Shown here: piece by piece, positions 46,466 through 55,438 of the stretch
Numbering within the stretch: the first letter of the stretch is position 1
Layout of the letters: each line of letters opens with the position of its first letter
From: Bradyrhizobium sp. B097
GTDB lineage: Bacteria; Pseudomonadota; Alphaproteobacteria; Rhizobiales; Xanthobacteraceae
DNA: 64,000 nucleotides
Reading direction: 5' to 3'
Assembly (NCBI RefSeq): GCF_038957035.1
Contig: NZ_CP152412.1
Coordinates: 1,794,501 to 1,858,500, forward strand
Made by a program: the position numbers and the translations under genes
Notes under the pieces: generated by a model
Seen by the model: only the letters and a program-made list of their open reading frames with translations
The model's database searches: none
What the model was told of the DNA's origin: nothing

Positions 46466-48205
46466 TCACTGAGACCGGCTTTGCTGCTTTTGAATGTAGT
46501 AGCGCAGCTTCGACCGAGAGATTCCCAAGGTTCGGGACGCTTCTGAGATATTTCCCTTACATGAGGCCAGCGCTTTCTGGATTGCTAACTTTTCGATTTC
46601 TCCAAGAGACAGTTTGCGAGGGATCACCAACTCGGTTGGATCGCCGGTTGCGATCTGCTCGTCTGCGTACGAAAGAGCGCCAAGCTTCCCCGTAGTTTGG
46701 GGCTTGAAGACCGTTCGATTGGATATCTGCGAGTGACTGAAGAGATGAAATAGACTTATGGGCTCCTCGTCATGAGTTAAGATCGCGGCACGCTCCACCA
46801 TGTTCTCGAGCTCGCGGATGTTGCCAGGAAATTCGTAGACCAGAAGTGCCTCAATCGCTTCGGCCGTAAAGCCGGTCACGTGCCTCCCGGTCTTCTTGTT
46901 GAACCTATGCAGGAAATGACTGACAAGCAGGGGGATGTCGTCCCGCCTGTCCCTGAGAGGCGGGAGCTTTATCGGAAAGACATTCAATCGGTGCAGCAGA
47001 TCCGCCCTAAACGTGCCCTTTGCCACTTCGGCATCAAGGTCCAGATTTGTCGCGCAGACCACACGCACGTTGACCTGCTTGGTCTTGGTGCCCCCGATAC
47101 GGCTCAGTTGTCCCTCCTGCAGCACTCTCAGGAGCTTCGCTTGGGTAGTTGGGCTTAGCGTCCCGATCTCGTCCAGAAAAAGCGTGCTTCCATCGGCGGC
47201 TTCGAACCACCCTTCTCGCGCCTGGTGCGCGCCGGTGTACGCACCTCTCTCCACGCCGAAGAGCTCCGCATCGATCAGCGTTTCAGGAAAAGCCGCGCAA
47301 TTGATGCTGTAGAGAGGCTTTTTTGACCTCGAGCTCGCGCTGTGCAGGGCGCGCGCGAAGATCTCCTTTCCGACGCCCGTTTCGCCAAGAAGGAGCACGG
47401 TTGTGTCCAGAGGCGCGACGCATCGTAGGAGATGCCACGCGCCGAGGAATCCGGGCGAAGTACCTACGACGTTGGAGCTGACCGGTTTTTCCGCTGCCTT
47501 CGCATCGATCGAGGGGCCAACCCGCTTTCCCGTAAATGATCGGCGAGGCATGAATTGTGACGCATAATCTTCCGGCCACTCCTCGACAGGCTTTCCAACG
47601 ATCCGGCATTGTGGGGACCCACAGGCGATACACTCCACCTCTCTGAACAAGATCGCCCGTTCCATGATGGCGCTCGTATAGCCGGACGCGTAGCCAATCT
47701 GCATCCAGCAAACCGGTTCAGAGCTTCCACCAAACGAGGCAGCATGAGCTTCAGCCTCGGCAGAATTGCGCCATGTAAGTTCGCTGAAGTATTCTCCGGT
47801 TTCGACGTTTGCTTCTATGTTGACTGGCTCAACGAAGACTTCGCCACGCAACGCGTGAAGTTGCGGCCCTACAAGAAACGCGTCAATCTGCGGGCGATCT
47901 ACGCGAACCTTCATCGCGACCTGCGCTTCCCGCGTTCCCGCAGCATGCCCCATGCGAAACAGAATTTGCCTGGCTTTCAGGGGGCCGTTGGCCTCGATCA
48001 GTTCGCGGCGCAGCGCCACCATGGCGTCCAGATTCAGAAGCACGGCTCTTTGGTCAGCCAACCAGATCTGCCCGTCGTGAGGCGAGAAGTGGACGCACGC
48101 ACTCAGATCGGAGATGTCGGGCAAGACGCTGCTTCGCGCGGATGAACCGGTGCCAGTCCGATCAGCGATGTTCTCTTTCAACGCGAAGCTTGTGAACCGC
48201 GACAC
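46466..48205 (-). CDS. Sigma-54-dependent activator, XylR/DmpR type (aromatic sensor + V4R)
   Basis: A 579-residue activator. Domains in order: XylR-type aromatic-binding domain (about residues 30-140; HDGQIWLADQRAVLL), V4R domain (about 140-210; VECIACGSPQCRIVG with the metal-type Cys residues), AAA+ domain (about 240-470) with Walker A GETGVGKE, sigma-54 contact loop GAYTGA and Walker B LFLDEIG, and a C-terminal Fis-type HTH (NISEASRTLGISRSKLRYYIQ). All parts needed for sigma-54 activation are present. It is divergent from a monooxygenase operon with a -24/-12 promoter and is its probable activator. Codon use looks less GC-biased than the neighbours. Confidence 0.95.
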   Translation of the reverse strand: MSRFTSFALKENIADRTGTGSSARSSVLPDISDLSACVHFSPHDGQIWLADQRAVLLNLDAMVALRRELIEANGPLKARQILFRMGHAAGTREAQVAMKVRVDRPQIDAFLVGPQLHALRGEVFVEPVNIEANVETGEYFSELTWRNSAEAEAHAASFGGSSEPVCWMQIGYASGYTSAIMERAILFREVECIACGSPQCRIVGKPVEEWPEDYASQFMPRRSFTGKRVGPSIDAKAAEKPVSSNVVGTSPGFLGAWHLLRCVAPLDTTVLLLGETGVGKEIFARALHSASSRSKKPLYSINCAAFPETLIDAELFGVERGAYTGAHQAREGWFEAADGSTLFLDEIGTLSPTTQAKLLRVLQEGQLSRIGGTKTKQVNVRVVCATNLDLDAEVAKGTFRADLLHRLNVFPIKLPPLRDRRDDIPLLVSHFLHRFNKKTGRHVTGFTAEAIEALLVYEFPGNIRELENMVERAAILTHDEEPISLFHLFSHSQISNRTVFKPQTTGKLGALSYADEQIATGDPTELVIPRKLSLGEIEKLAIQKALASCKGNISEASRTLGISRSKLRYYIQKQQSRSQ

Positions 48206-48298
48206 TACGTTCTCCCTTCTCCCGACATTTACGCACTAGCCGCCAGGTATCTCGCCATGATCGATCTCCAACATGGCTGACTTCAGCCGATCGAGCCG

Positions 48299-48318
48299 TT
48301 GAGATTGGCTATTTTCAA
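48299..48318. promoter_or_regulatory. Possible upstream activator site for the sigma-54 regulator
   Basis: An imperfect inverted repeat TTGAGATTGG / CTATTTTCAA (7 of 10 positions pair) about 80 bp upstream of the -24 element. XylR/DmpR sites have TTGA...TCAA ends at similar distances, so this is a plausible site, but only one copy was found. Confidence 0.35.
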
Positions 48319-48397
48319 CCACCATCCGGCGACAGTCCAAGGGACCACATTTCGAATCGCTTAGTAAACTCAAACGAGTACGAACAGTTTTCAGTGT

Positions 48398-48413
48398 TGG
48401 CACACCTTCTGCT
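48398..48413 (+). promoter_or_regulatory. Sigma-54 (-24/-12) promoter of the monooxygenase operon
   Basis: TGGCACACCTTCTGCT matches the consensus TGGCACG-N4-TTGC(A/T), with the invariant GG and GC separated by exactly 10 bases. Transcription should start near 48424, about 60 bases before the first coding region. Confidence 0.85.
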
Positions 48414-48484
48414 TACGAGAGTTGCGCGCATCGTCACACCGACAGGTCGCGCCACTATCAAAGCAACATCAGGAGGAGATGCCT

Positions 48485-49714
48485 GTGCACTCAGTCGCTC
48501 AAAAGTCGAATGTTTCCGAGCCAACTGCCTCGTATATCGATCCGCTGGGACCTCAAAAGTCAATCGTCGAGCGCGCCACGCGATTGCAGTCCTTGGTCAA
48601 GGCGAACTCGCAAGCCGCCGAGGACGCGCGCCGCGTAGGTGATGAGACCATTGCTGCGTTGCAACGCGAAGGCCTGTTCCACATCGCGGTGCCGGAGCGT
48701 CTCGGAGGCGCCGGCGCGAACTTCCGAACCTTCATCGATGCCGTTTCGGAGATCGGTCGGGCGGACGGCGGCACCGGTTGGGCTGTCGCGCTTCTGAATG
48801 TCTGTACGTGGTTCGCGACGTTGTTCTCTGAACGCGCCCAAGCAGAGGTGTTTGGCAAGACGCCTGGCGCCAGGGTTTGCGGTGTGTTTACGATGCCGGT
48901 GCAGTCGGAGCGCGTTGATGGCGGATATCGGGTTAGTGGCGAATGGTGGTACGGCTCAGGTTCTCTGCATGCACAATGGGGTACCTTGGGCATCAAGATC
49001 GGAGAGAACGCCGATGGTTCGCCGATCACTGCGCTCGCCCTCATACCGCTAAGCGACCTCACAATTCGCGACACCTGGCATGTGGCCGGAATGCGGGCGT
49101 CAGGCAGCAATACGCTGGTTGCGGATAACGTGTTTGTCCCCGACCACCGGGTACAAGCTTTCGCTGACATGGCAGCCGAGAACTATGCGCGCGAGTGGGC
49201 CGAAGAGCCGAATTACCATGCTTCGTTCGTGCCGGTTGCCGAGATCGTTCTCGTGGCTGTCCAAATCGGGCTGGCGCGACATGCGGTAGATCTGACCCTC
49301 CAGAAGGGGGCCGGGAAGCCCGTCGCGTACACGGTGTTCAGCGAAGCCCGCCAATCTCCGGCGCACCAGATCAAATTGGCGGAAGCAATGTGCGACATCG
49401 ACTCCGCCTATCTGCTCGTCGCACGAGCCTGCGCCGACATTGACGGCGCCGCGCTCCGGCGTGAAAAGCTCGACCTAGTGACGCGCGCACGGGTCCGTAT
49501 GGACACGGGACACGCCGCCAAGCTGTGCCGCGAGTCCATCAATAAACTCCTCAGCGTGAACGGTGCAGGAAGCTTTGCCCTTGCGAACCCGCTACAGCGG
49601 ATCTGGCGGGACAGCGAGATCGCCAGCAGGCACGCGTTCGTCCACCCAGAAATGGCCAGCCTTATCTATGGCCGCGCGCTGTTCGGCATCGAAGAACTGA
49701 TCCAGCCGTACTAG
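48485..49714 (+). CDS. Acyl-CoA-dehydrogenase-fold flavin-dependent monooxygenase, oxygenase component
   Basis: A 409-residue protein of the acyl-CoA dehydrogenase superfamily, closest in style to group D two-component monooxygenases (HsaA, C2 of p-hydroxyphenylacetate hydroxylase, DszC). N-terminal helices include FHIAVPERLGGAGANFRTF, the middle has the beta domain with WHVAGMRASGSNTLVADNVFVP, and the C-terminal helical part has SVNGAGSFALANPLQRIWRDSEIASRHAFVHPE, a signature of this oxygenase group. It uses reduced flavin from the reductase encoded two genes downstream. A GTG at 48485 is preferred because AGGAGG lies 8 bases before it; the ATG at 48479 is only 2 bases from that site. The substrate is unknown. 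Confidence 0.88.
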   Translation: MHSVAQKSNVSEPTASYIDPLGPQKSIVERATRLQSLVKANSQAAEDARRVGDETIAALQREGLFHIAVPERLGGAGANFRTFIDAVSEIGRADGGTGWAVALLNVCTWFATLFSERAQAEVFGKTPGARVCGVFTMPVQSERVDGGYRVSGEWWYGSGSLHAQWGTLGIKIGENADGSPITALALIPLSDLTIRDTWHVAGMRASGSNTLVADNVFVPDHRVQAFADMAAENYAREWAEEPNYHASFVPVAEIVLVAVQIGLARHAVDLTLQKGAGKPVAYTVFSEARQSPAHQIKLAEAMCDIDSAYLLVARACADIDGAALRREKLDLVTRARVRMDTGHAAKLCRESINKLLSVNGAGSFALANPLQRIWRDSEIASRHAFVHPEMASLIYGRALFGIEELIQPY

Positions 49715-49726
49715 CAGGGGGATTCA

Positions 49727-50062
49727 ATGCATAAGCTCATCGCGCTTTATCATTCGCCAAAGTCGGAAGAGGACTTTCGAAGTCACCTCGTGAAAGTTCA
49801 TCTTCCGCTGGTCGCCAAGTTCCCCAGACTTCGATCTCTTCGGTACGGATTCGGCGTCGAAGCCGGATCCCAGCCGTCGCCATATTATGCGGTCGTCGAG
49901 TGCGAATTCGACGACGAAGCCTCGCTGCGGGCGGCGCTCGCCTCTCCGGAAGGTGAGGCGGCGGCGGCCGATGTGCCCAACTATGCGACCGCCGGCGTAA
50001 CGATCATCACGTTTCCACTCGAACCGGGTTTTGTTGGCGGTTCGATCGGGAGGACGACATGA
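49727..50062 (+). CDS. EthD-family protein
   Basis: A 111-residue dimeric alpha/beta-barrel-type protein: MHKLIALYHSPKSEEDFRSHLVKVHLPLV is the EthD pattern (strand, then helix with HxxxH-like residues), followed by SPYYAVVECEFDDEASLRAALASPEG. EthD proteins accompany oxygenases in ether and aromatic degradation, and relatives act as isomerases or cyclases. It lies 12 bp after the oxygenase gene, and its stop overlaps the flavin reductase start (ATGA). It probably processes or releases the oxygenated product, or assists the oxygenase. Confidence 0.88.
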   Translation: MHKLIALYHSPKSEEDFRSHLVKVHLPLVAKFPRLRSLRYGFGVEAGSQPSPYYAVVECEFDDEASLRAALASPEGEAAAADVPNYATAGVTIITFPLEPGFVGGSIGRTT

Positions 50063-50553
50063 ACGCACCTCTGGTCGATTTCAAATCAGCCATGCGGCGA
50101 CTGACCGCAACCGTGTCTGTCGTGAGCTGCACACGAGACGGCGAGTGGTTCGGCATGACTGCGACTGCAATCACTTCCGTCTGCGCGGATCCTCCGACTG
50201 TCCTGGTCTGCGTGAACGGAGCGGCGGCCATCCACAATCCCCTGGTTGAGAGTGGACGCTTTTGCGTCAACGTACTCCGGATCGACCAACAGGAGATATC
50301 CGCGACTTTTGGCGGAAAGCTGAAGGGGCGGGACCGCTTCGGTGTGGGGGACTGGAGCCTCTCGTTCGACGGAATTCCCATTCTGACGGACGCTCAAGCC
50401 AACATAGTGGCGTCCGCGCAGAAGGTCGTTCCTTTTGGAACTCACTCGGTGATTATTGGCGCAGTCGATCGAGTTTTGGTCTCGGAGAAGATCGCTCCCC
50501 TTCTGTACGAGAACGGCCGCTATATGCGGTCGGCCGAGCTGGCAAGTGCCTGA
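50059..50553 (+). CDS. Flavin reductase (HpaC-like), reductase component
   Basis: A 164-residue flavin reductase of the split-barrel fold: DFKSAMRRLTATVSVVSC, then GMTATAITSVCADPPTVLVCVN with the flavin-contacting loop, and FCVNVLRIDQQEISATFGG. It should reduce FMN or FAD with NAD(P)H and feed the oxygenase encoded by the first gene of the operon. Its ATG overlaps the EthD stop by four bases, so production is coupled. Confidence 0.92.
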   Translation: MNAPLVDFKSAMRRLTATVSVVSCTRDGEWFGMTATAITSVCADPPTVLVCVNGAAAIHNPLVESGRFCVNVLRIDQQEISATFGGKLKGRDRFGVGDWSLSFDGIPILTDAQANIVASAQKVVPFGTHSVIIGAVDRVLVSEKIAPLLYENGRYMRSAELASA

Positions 50554-50751
50554 CCGCGCTCGGCGAAGATGGCGGGCTATCCGACATCGACCTTTGTCGA
50601 GGCTCTTTCCAGAGCCTTGACCTTTCTCAGCAGTAGATCAGGTCGATCTGCGACTATGTATGGTCGCGAGGATGATGTATCCGTCCGAACCAACAATGAC
50701 CGTTGGGCGCTTCCCGCGTCGAAGTGCTCGTGACCCACATGGAAAGCAAAG

Positions 50752-51783
50752 CTATTCCTCTTCCTCGCGCTTGCGGATCAGGTCTTTCGCCAGATCGGTC
50801 AGCGCGGGGCGCGGCAAAGCGTTGAAGGGGAGCGGGCGGGTGACGTCGATCGCGGCGAGGCCGAGGCGGGCGGTCAACAGGCCGTTGAGCATGCCTTCGC
50901 CGAGGCGTTGTGACAGTTTGGCCGCGATGCCGTGGCCGAGCATCTGCTGGATCAGGCTGTCGCTCGCGGCCATGCCGCCGGTGATCGCCAGATGCGCGAT
51001 CACATGACGCAGCAGGCGGATCATGCCGAGCGCGCCGGGCCGGCCGCCATAGAGCCGCGCCAGCTGCCGGATCATCCGCAAGCTCGCCACGAACACGAAC
51101 AGCACGTCGATCATCGCGCGCGGGCTGACCGCGGTGACGACGGAGACGCGCTGCGCCGCCGTCGACACCAGCCGCCGCGCCTCCTCGTCGAGCGGCGTCA
51201 TTAGTTCGCGCTCGGCAAGGCGGATCATGTCGGCGCCGTCGATGATGTCGTCGGTGTGGCTTTGCAGCGCGCTGCGGGCGCGGGCGAGCTGCGGGGTCTG
51301 GTGCGCGAGCTTGAGCAGGTCGGCGACAACAGCGCGGCTCGCGGCGCGATCGTCGCTGATCAGCACTTCTGCGGCGCGCAGATGCAGCTTCTCGATGGTC
51401 GCAAGCCGCGCCAGCCCGACCAGTTCGCGCAAGGTGACTACCGCCAGCGCCACTGTGGCGATGACCGCGAGCCCGAGCCCGAGGACGCCGAGGCCCTCGT
51501 TGCGCGCGAACAGATCCTCGACCAGGTTGATGATGCCGAGCCCGGTGCCGAGCACCACGAGGCCCGCGACCGCGCTCCAGAACAGCGTGCCCCAGCGGAA
51601 GCCGCGGCGCGCCGGCAGCAGCGGCGTATCAACCGGCACCGGCAGCTGCGCGGGCTCGGCCTCGGGCACGATCTGGATCGTGCCGCGGCTGAGGCGGCTG
51701 TTGTCGTCGGGATCCATCACGACCACGCCGGGATCGTCGAGCTTGAACGTCGCCGGCCGCCGCGGGGGCGTCTTCTCGTTCAT
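50752..51783 (-). CDS. YcjF-like membrane protein (TIGR01620/DUF697)
   Basis: A 343-residue inner-membrane protein with a charged N-terminal region (PPRRPATFKLDDPGVVVMDPDD), two membrane helices (about residues 70-125) and a C-terminal DUF697 region (RMIRQLARLYGGRPGALGMIRLLRHVIAHLAITGGMAASDSL). It overlaps the stop of the YcjX-like gene by ATGA, the standard ycjX-ycjF arrangement. In E. coli these follow the psp genes, which are not here. The function is probably envelope stress or membrane-related; not established. Confidence 0.92.
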   Translation of the reverse strand: MNEKTPPRRPATFKLDDPGVVVMDPDDNSRLSRGTIQIVPEAEPAQLPVPVDTPLLPARRGFRWGTLFWSAVAGLVVLGTGLGIINLVEDLFARNEGLGVLGLGLAVIATVALAVVTLRELVGLARLATIEKLHLRAAEVLISDDRAASRAVVADLLKLAHQTPQLARARSALQSHTDDIIDGADMIRLAERELMTPLDEEARRLVSTAAQRVSVVTAVSPRAMIDVLFVFVASLRMIRQLARLYGGRPGALGMIRLLRHVIAHLAITGGMAASDSLIQQMLGHGIAAKLSQRLGEGMLNGLLTARLGLAAIDVTRPLPFNALPRPALTDLAKDLIRKREEEE

Positions 51784-53243
51784 TGCAGTTTGTCTCCGAT
51801 CAGGAACTGGAGAGCGCGGTCAAGGCGGATGTGAGGCAGCGCCGGCTCCGCATCGCCGCCTCGCTCCAGCTTCGGCGGCCGGAAGCGCAGGAAACGATAA
51901 TCGGCGGCTTCGGCGCCGGCGCTCGAGAGGCCGCGGAATCCGCCGTTGAACAGCTCCTCCGGATCGTCGGGCAGGTCGCCCGGAAAGGTCGCAACTTCAG
52001 TTTCGCCATCCAGTGTCCCGCCATTGGCGACCTCGCCCGCCGCCGGTGTGCCGAGGATCGAGGGCAGCCGGTCGCGGCCGCGTGCGACCTGCGCCTCGCG
52101 CGTAGCGCGCACCGCGGCGAGCGCCACCACGTCGATGGCAGCGCCGGCATATTCGGCGCGCTCGGCGGCCTTGGCCACGATCCGCCGCAGCACGGCTTCC
52201 AGCCGGTCGTGGCTCTGGTGATGCAGATGGTCGGCCTTGGTAGCCGCGAACAGGATGCGGTCGATGCGCGGCCGGAACAGCGAACTCAGGATCGTGCCGC
52301 GGCCGATCCGGAAGCAGTCGAGGATGCCGGCGAGCGCCGCCTCGAGGTCGTGCAGCGCCTCGGGGCCGGCATTGAATGCGGCAAGCGCATCGGCCAGCAC
52401 GATCTGGCGGTCGAGCCGCGCGAAGTGATCGCGGAAGAACGGCCGCACCACGACGTCCTTGTAGGCCTCGTAACGCCGCCGCATCATCGCCCATAGCGAG
52501 CCGTCGGGCGCGCTGCCGTCCACGGGCACGTCGAGCGGCGCAAAGGTCAGCGCCGGCGTATCGGCGAGGTTGCCCGGCATCAGGAAACGGCCGGGCGGCA
52601 GCAGGCTCATCGCGAAACGCTCGTCGCGGCAGGCGCGCAGATAATCGGTGAACAATCTTGCTTCGGTGCGTGCGGCCTGCTCGTCTTCTTTGGCCTCGGG
52701 CTTGAGCGTTGCAAGATGGGCGTGCCATGGCGCCGCCAGCTTTGCGCGCAACGGCTCGCGCGACAGCGCAAGGCTCTCGGCCGACCATTGCTCGTAGCTC
52801 TTGTTCAGCAGCGGCAGGTCGAGCAGCCACTCGCCGGGGTAGTCGACGATGTCGAGGGTCAGCGTGCGGTCTGCGCCATTTTGCCGCTGATACTCGATCA
52901 CGAGGCGAAGCTCGGAGATGTCGGTGGTCGAGCTCGGCCAGCTCCGCTCCTCGATCAGGGTGCGGACATGGTCCTCATAGGCGAAGCGCGGCACCGCATC
53001 GTCGGGCTGCGGGGCGAGACAGGCGCGCGCGATCCGCCCCGAGGCATAGGCCTCGAATACCGGGAAGCGGCCGCCGCGGGTCAGGCCATGCACCAGCGCG
53101 GTGATGAACACGGTCTTGCCGGCGCGCGACAGGCCGGTGACACCGAGCCGCACCGTCGGCTTGAAAAGGCCCTCGCTATAGTCGAGCAGCGCCCGCGCCG
53201 ACAGACGCGCTTCCTCGACGATATCAGAGAAGCGGGGGGGCAT
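51780..53243 (-). CDS. YcjX-like P-loop GTPase family protein
   Basis: A 487-residue protein of the YcjX/DUF463 family. The P-loop is GLSRAGKTVF near residue 37, and the later LDIVDYPGEWLLDLP carries the DxxG-type switch. ATKADHLHHQSHDRL contains a TKAD motif giving guanine specificity. It is the upstream partner of the YcjF-like membrane protein, with a 4-bp overlap. The role is thought to be in envelope stress handling. Confidence 0.93.
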   Translation of the reverse strand: MPPRFSDIVEEARLSARALLDYSEGLFKPTVRLGVTGLSRAGKTVFITALVHGLTRGGRFPVFEAYASGRIARACLAPQPDDAVPRFAYEDHVRTLIEERSWPSSTTDISELRLVIEYQRQNGADRTLTLDIVDYPGEWLLDLPLLNKSYEQWSAESLALSREPLRAKLAAPWHAHLATLKPEAKEDEQAARTEARLFTDYLRACRDERFAMSLLPPGRFLMPGNLADTPALTFAPLDVPVDGSAPDGSLWAMMRRRYEAYKDVVVRPFFRDHFARLDRQIVLADALAAFNAGPEALHDLEAALAGILDCFRIGRGTILSSLFRPRIDRILFAATKADHLHHQSHDRLEAVLRRIVAKAAERAEYAGAAIDVVALAAVRATREAQVARGRDRLPSILGTPAAGEVANGGTLDGETEVATFPGDLPDDPEELFNGGFRGLSSAGAEAADYRFLRFRPPKLERGGDAEPALPHIRLDRALQFLIGDKLQ

Positions 53244-53434
53244 GGAGGGTTAACGAAAAGACCCGGCAGGAGGAGCCAAAAAAGGCGGGCGATCACCCGC
53301 AAGTTGGCGATTATCGGGCCAAAATCAAGCTTCACATTTCCGGCGCCTTTCCGGGCGAGGGGAATACCAAGGGGATTGAACGCGCCACGCCACCCGCGTT
53401 ACCCATAGTTCATCGGCCCACAGGAAAGCCCTGC

Positions 53435-54130
53435 ATGACGGTCTTTCGCCTCAAGCAACTTGCCTCGAACTCGATCCACGCGGCCGGCGCTGCGCTGTGG
53501 AACTACGACCGCGCCGAGCTGATCGCCGATGGCGTCGTTCATCTCGTCGGCGTCTGTTTCGGGCTGGTTGCCGCCACCGCCCTAATCGTGCTGACCGCGG
53601 TCTATGCCGGCCCGTTCGATATTGCCGTGGTCTCGGTCTATGTCGCAGGTCTGCTCGCGATGCTGACGCTGTCGGCGACCTATAATCTCTGGCCGGTGTC
53701 GCGCGCCAAATGGGTGCTGCGGCGCTTCGATCACTCCGCGATCTATCTGCTGATTGCCGCGACCTACACGCCGTTCATCGTGGAACTGAAGGACAGTTAT
53801 TTTGCCATTGCGCTACTGATCGGCGTGTGGTGCGTGGCGATCGTCGGCATCTGGCTGAAGCTCACCTATCCCGGTCGCTTCGACCGGCTGGCGGTCGGGC
53901 TTTACCTTGCGATGGGCTGGAGCGGTATCATGCTCTACGACGCCGTCGTCAAGGCGCTGCCGGCGAAGGCGCTCGGCTTCGTGCTGGCCGGTGGCATTCT
54001 CTACAGCTTGGGGGTGATCTTCCACTCCTGGCGGCGGCTGCGCTTCCAGAACGCGATCTGGCACGGCTTCGTGCTGCTCGGGGCTGCCTGCCACTATACG
54101 GCGGTGTTCGACGTGGTGCTGGCGAGCTGA
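53435..54130 (+). CDS. Hemolysin III/PAQR-family membrane protein
   Basis: A 231-residue protein with seven predicted membrane helices. The PAQR/HlyIII metal-site residues are visible: the early ELIADGVVHLVGV with a Ser/His region, LSATYNLWP, FDHSAIYLLIAATYTPF (Asp and His), and the late WHGFVLLGAACHYTAVF with two His. The family is often annotated haemolysin III but is probably a membrane hydrolase or lipid-homeostasis protein. The ATG has an AGGAA site. Confidence 0.9.
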   Translation: MTVFRLKQLASNSIHAAGAALWNYDRAELIADGVVHLVGVCFGLVAATALIVLTAVYAGPFDIAVVSVYVAGLLAMLTLSATYNLWPVSRAKWVLRRFDHSAIYLLIAATYTPFIVELKDSYFAIALLIGVWCVAIVGIWLKLTYPGRFDRLAVGLYLAMGWSGIMLYDAVVKALPAKALGFVLAGGILYSLGVIFHSWRRLRFQNAIWHGFVLLGAACHYTAVFDVVLAS

Positions 54131-54192
54131 AGTTCTCGCCATTCGTGGCGGATGGGCTATCATGTTTCGTGATAGCGCATTCAGCCCTCTCA

Positions 54193-54321
54193 CCGTCACC
54201 CCCGCGCAACGGCAAGGCCGTTGTCGCTGGAGGAGCCGCGCAGCGGCGTCTCGAAGGGTCGACGGCCACCAGCCGGGCCGTGCATCCTTCGAGACGCGCT
54301 CCGCGCTCCTCAGGATGACGG
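54193..54321. repeat. Intergenic palindromic element, family F copy 1
   Basis: cgctggaggagc...gtctcgaagg pairs with ccttcgagac...gctcctcagg, with flanking ccgcgcaacgg and gatgacgg. It is closely similar in sequence and layout to 59711-59843. Confidence 0.88.
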
Positions 54322-54382
54322 GATATAGGGGGCAGGGTGAGCAAAGCGACAGTGTGCAAGCAAAGATATCGGGAGGACAGCC

Positions 54383-55177
54383 ATGCAGGTGGCAGGTAAA
54401 GTCGTGGTGGTCACCGGCGGTGGCAATGGCATCGGCAGGGCGCTGTGCGAGGCGTTCCACGCCGCGGGGGCGTCCAAGGTCGTGGTGGTTGACCTCGACC
54501 ATGCGGCGGCCGAGCAGGTCGCAGCCTCGGTCGGCGGCGCCGCGTTCAAATGCGATGTCGGGCAGGAGAAGAACATCCTGCACGTGATCGACGAGACCGA
54601 GCGCATGTTCGGGCCGATCGCGCTGTTCTGCTCCAACGCCGGCATCGGCGGCGGCTTCGATCCGCTGTCGAAAAATGCCGGCGGCACCTCGGACGAGCCG
54701 TGGTCGCGAAGCTGGGCGATCCATGTGATGGCGCATGTCTATGCCGCGCGGCATCTGGTGCCGCGCATGAAGGCGCGCGGCGGCGGCTACTTCCTCAACA
54801 CGATCTCGGCCGCGGGCCTGCTGTCGCAGGTCGGCAGCCCGGCCTATTCGACCACCAAGCACGCCGCGGTCGGCTTTGCCGAAAACCTCGCGATCTCGCA
54901 TCGCGCCGACAACATCAAGGTCTCGATCCTCTGCCCGCAGGGCGTCGACACCAACATGCTGCGTTCGATCCCGAGGGGCCCGCAATCCGGCGACGGCGAT
55001 CTCTCGGCGGAGCAGGTCGCGCAGGATGCGCTGAGGGGTATCGAGCAGGAGACCTTCCTGATCCTGCCGCACCCGCAGGTGCTCGGCTACATGCGCAAGA
55101 AGACCGAGAACTATGACCGCTGGATCGGCGGCATGGCGAAGATCCAGGCCAAGATGCGGGAAGCGCAGGGGAAGTGA
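54383..55177 (+). CDS. Short-chain dehydrogenase/reductase (classical SDR)
   Basis: A 264-residue classical SDR. The cofactor motif is [10 protein letters not shown] at residues 12-21, with [11 protein letters not shown] suggesting NAD(H) preference; NAGIGGG follows near residue 85, catalytic Ser in NTISAAGL near 140, and YSTTK near 155. It oxidises or reduces an alcohol/ketone; the substrate is unknown. The ATG has a GGAGG site. It lies alone between two palindromic repeats. Confidence 0.92.
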   Translation: MQVAGKVVVVTGGGNGIGRALCEAFHAAGASKVVVVDLDHAAAEQVAASVGGAAFKCDVGQEKNILHVIDETERMFGPIALFCSNAGIGGGFDPLSKNAGGTSDEPWSRSWAIHVMAHVYAARHLVPRMKARGGGYFLNTISAAGLLSQVGSPAYSTTKHAAVGFAENLAISHRADNIKVSILCPQGVDTNMLRSIPRGPQSGDGDLSAEQVAQDALRGIEQETFLILPHPQVLGYMRKKTENYDRWIGGMAKIQAKMREAQGK

Positions 55178-55232
55178 CTCGCAGGAAAGACTGACCGCGC
55201 ACGTCGCTGTGAGGTGAGCACGCTGATCAGGC

Positions 55233-55397
55233 TCCCTCCCCCCTTGCGGGGGAGGGTTGGGGAGAGGGGTAAGCCCCGGGCGAGATCATTGTCGTAGTCT
55301 CGCCATCGCAATTTCGGACACGCGTCGCTCGAGCACATTGAGAGAGCACGCCGTGTGGTACCCCTCTCCCTAGCCCTCCCCCGCAAGGGGGGAGGGA
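55233..55397. repeat. Long intergenic palindrome, family E copy 1
   Basis: ctccctccccccttgcggg...ggggagaggggtaagccccggg pairs with ...gtggtacccctctccctag...ccgcaaggggggaggga. It is very similar to 57701-57871. Confidence 0.92.
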
Positions 55398-55438
55398 ACC
55401 CTTCCACCGGTGCGATCCTCACTTGCGCGTGCGCAATC

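Noticed and set aside
46407..50640. The sigma-54/monooxygenase segment as an integrated transposon or island with visible ends
   Set aside because: No integrase, transposase, tRNA target or flanking direct repeat was found. Only composition and gene content suggest transfer.
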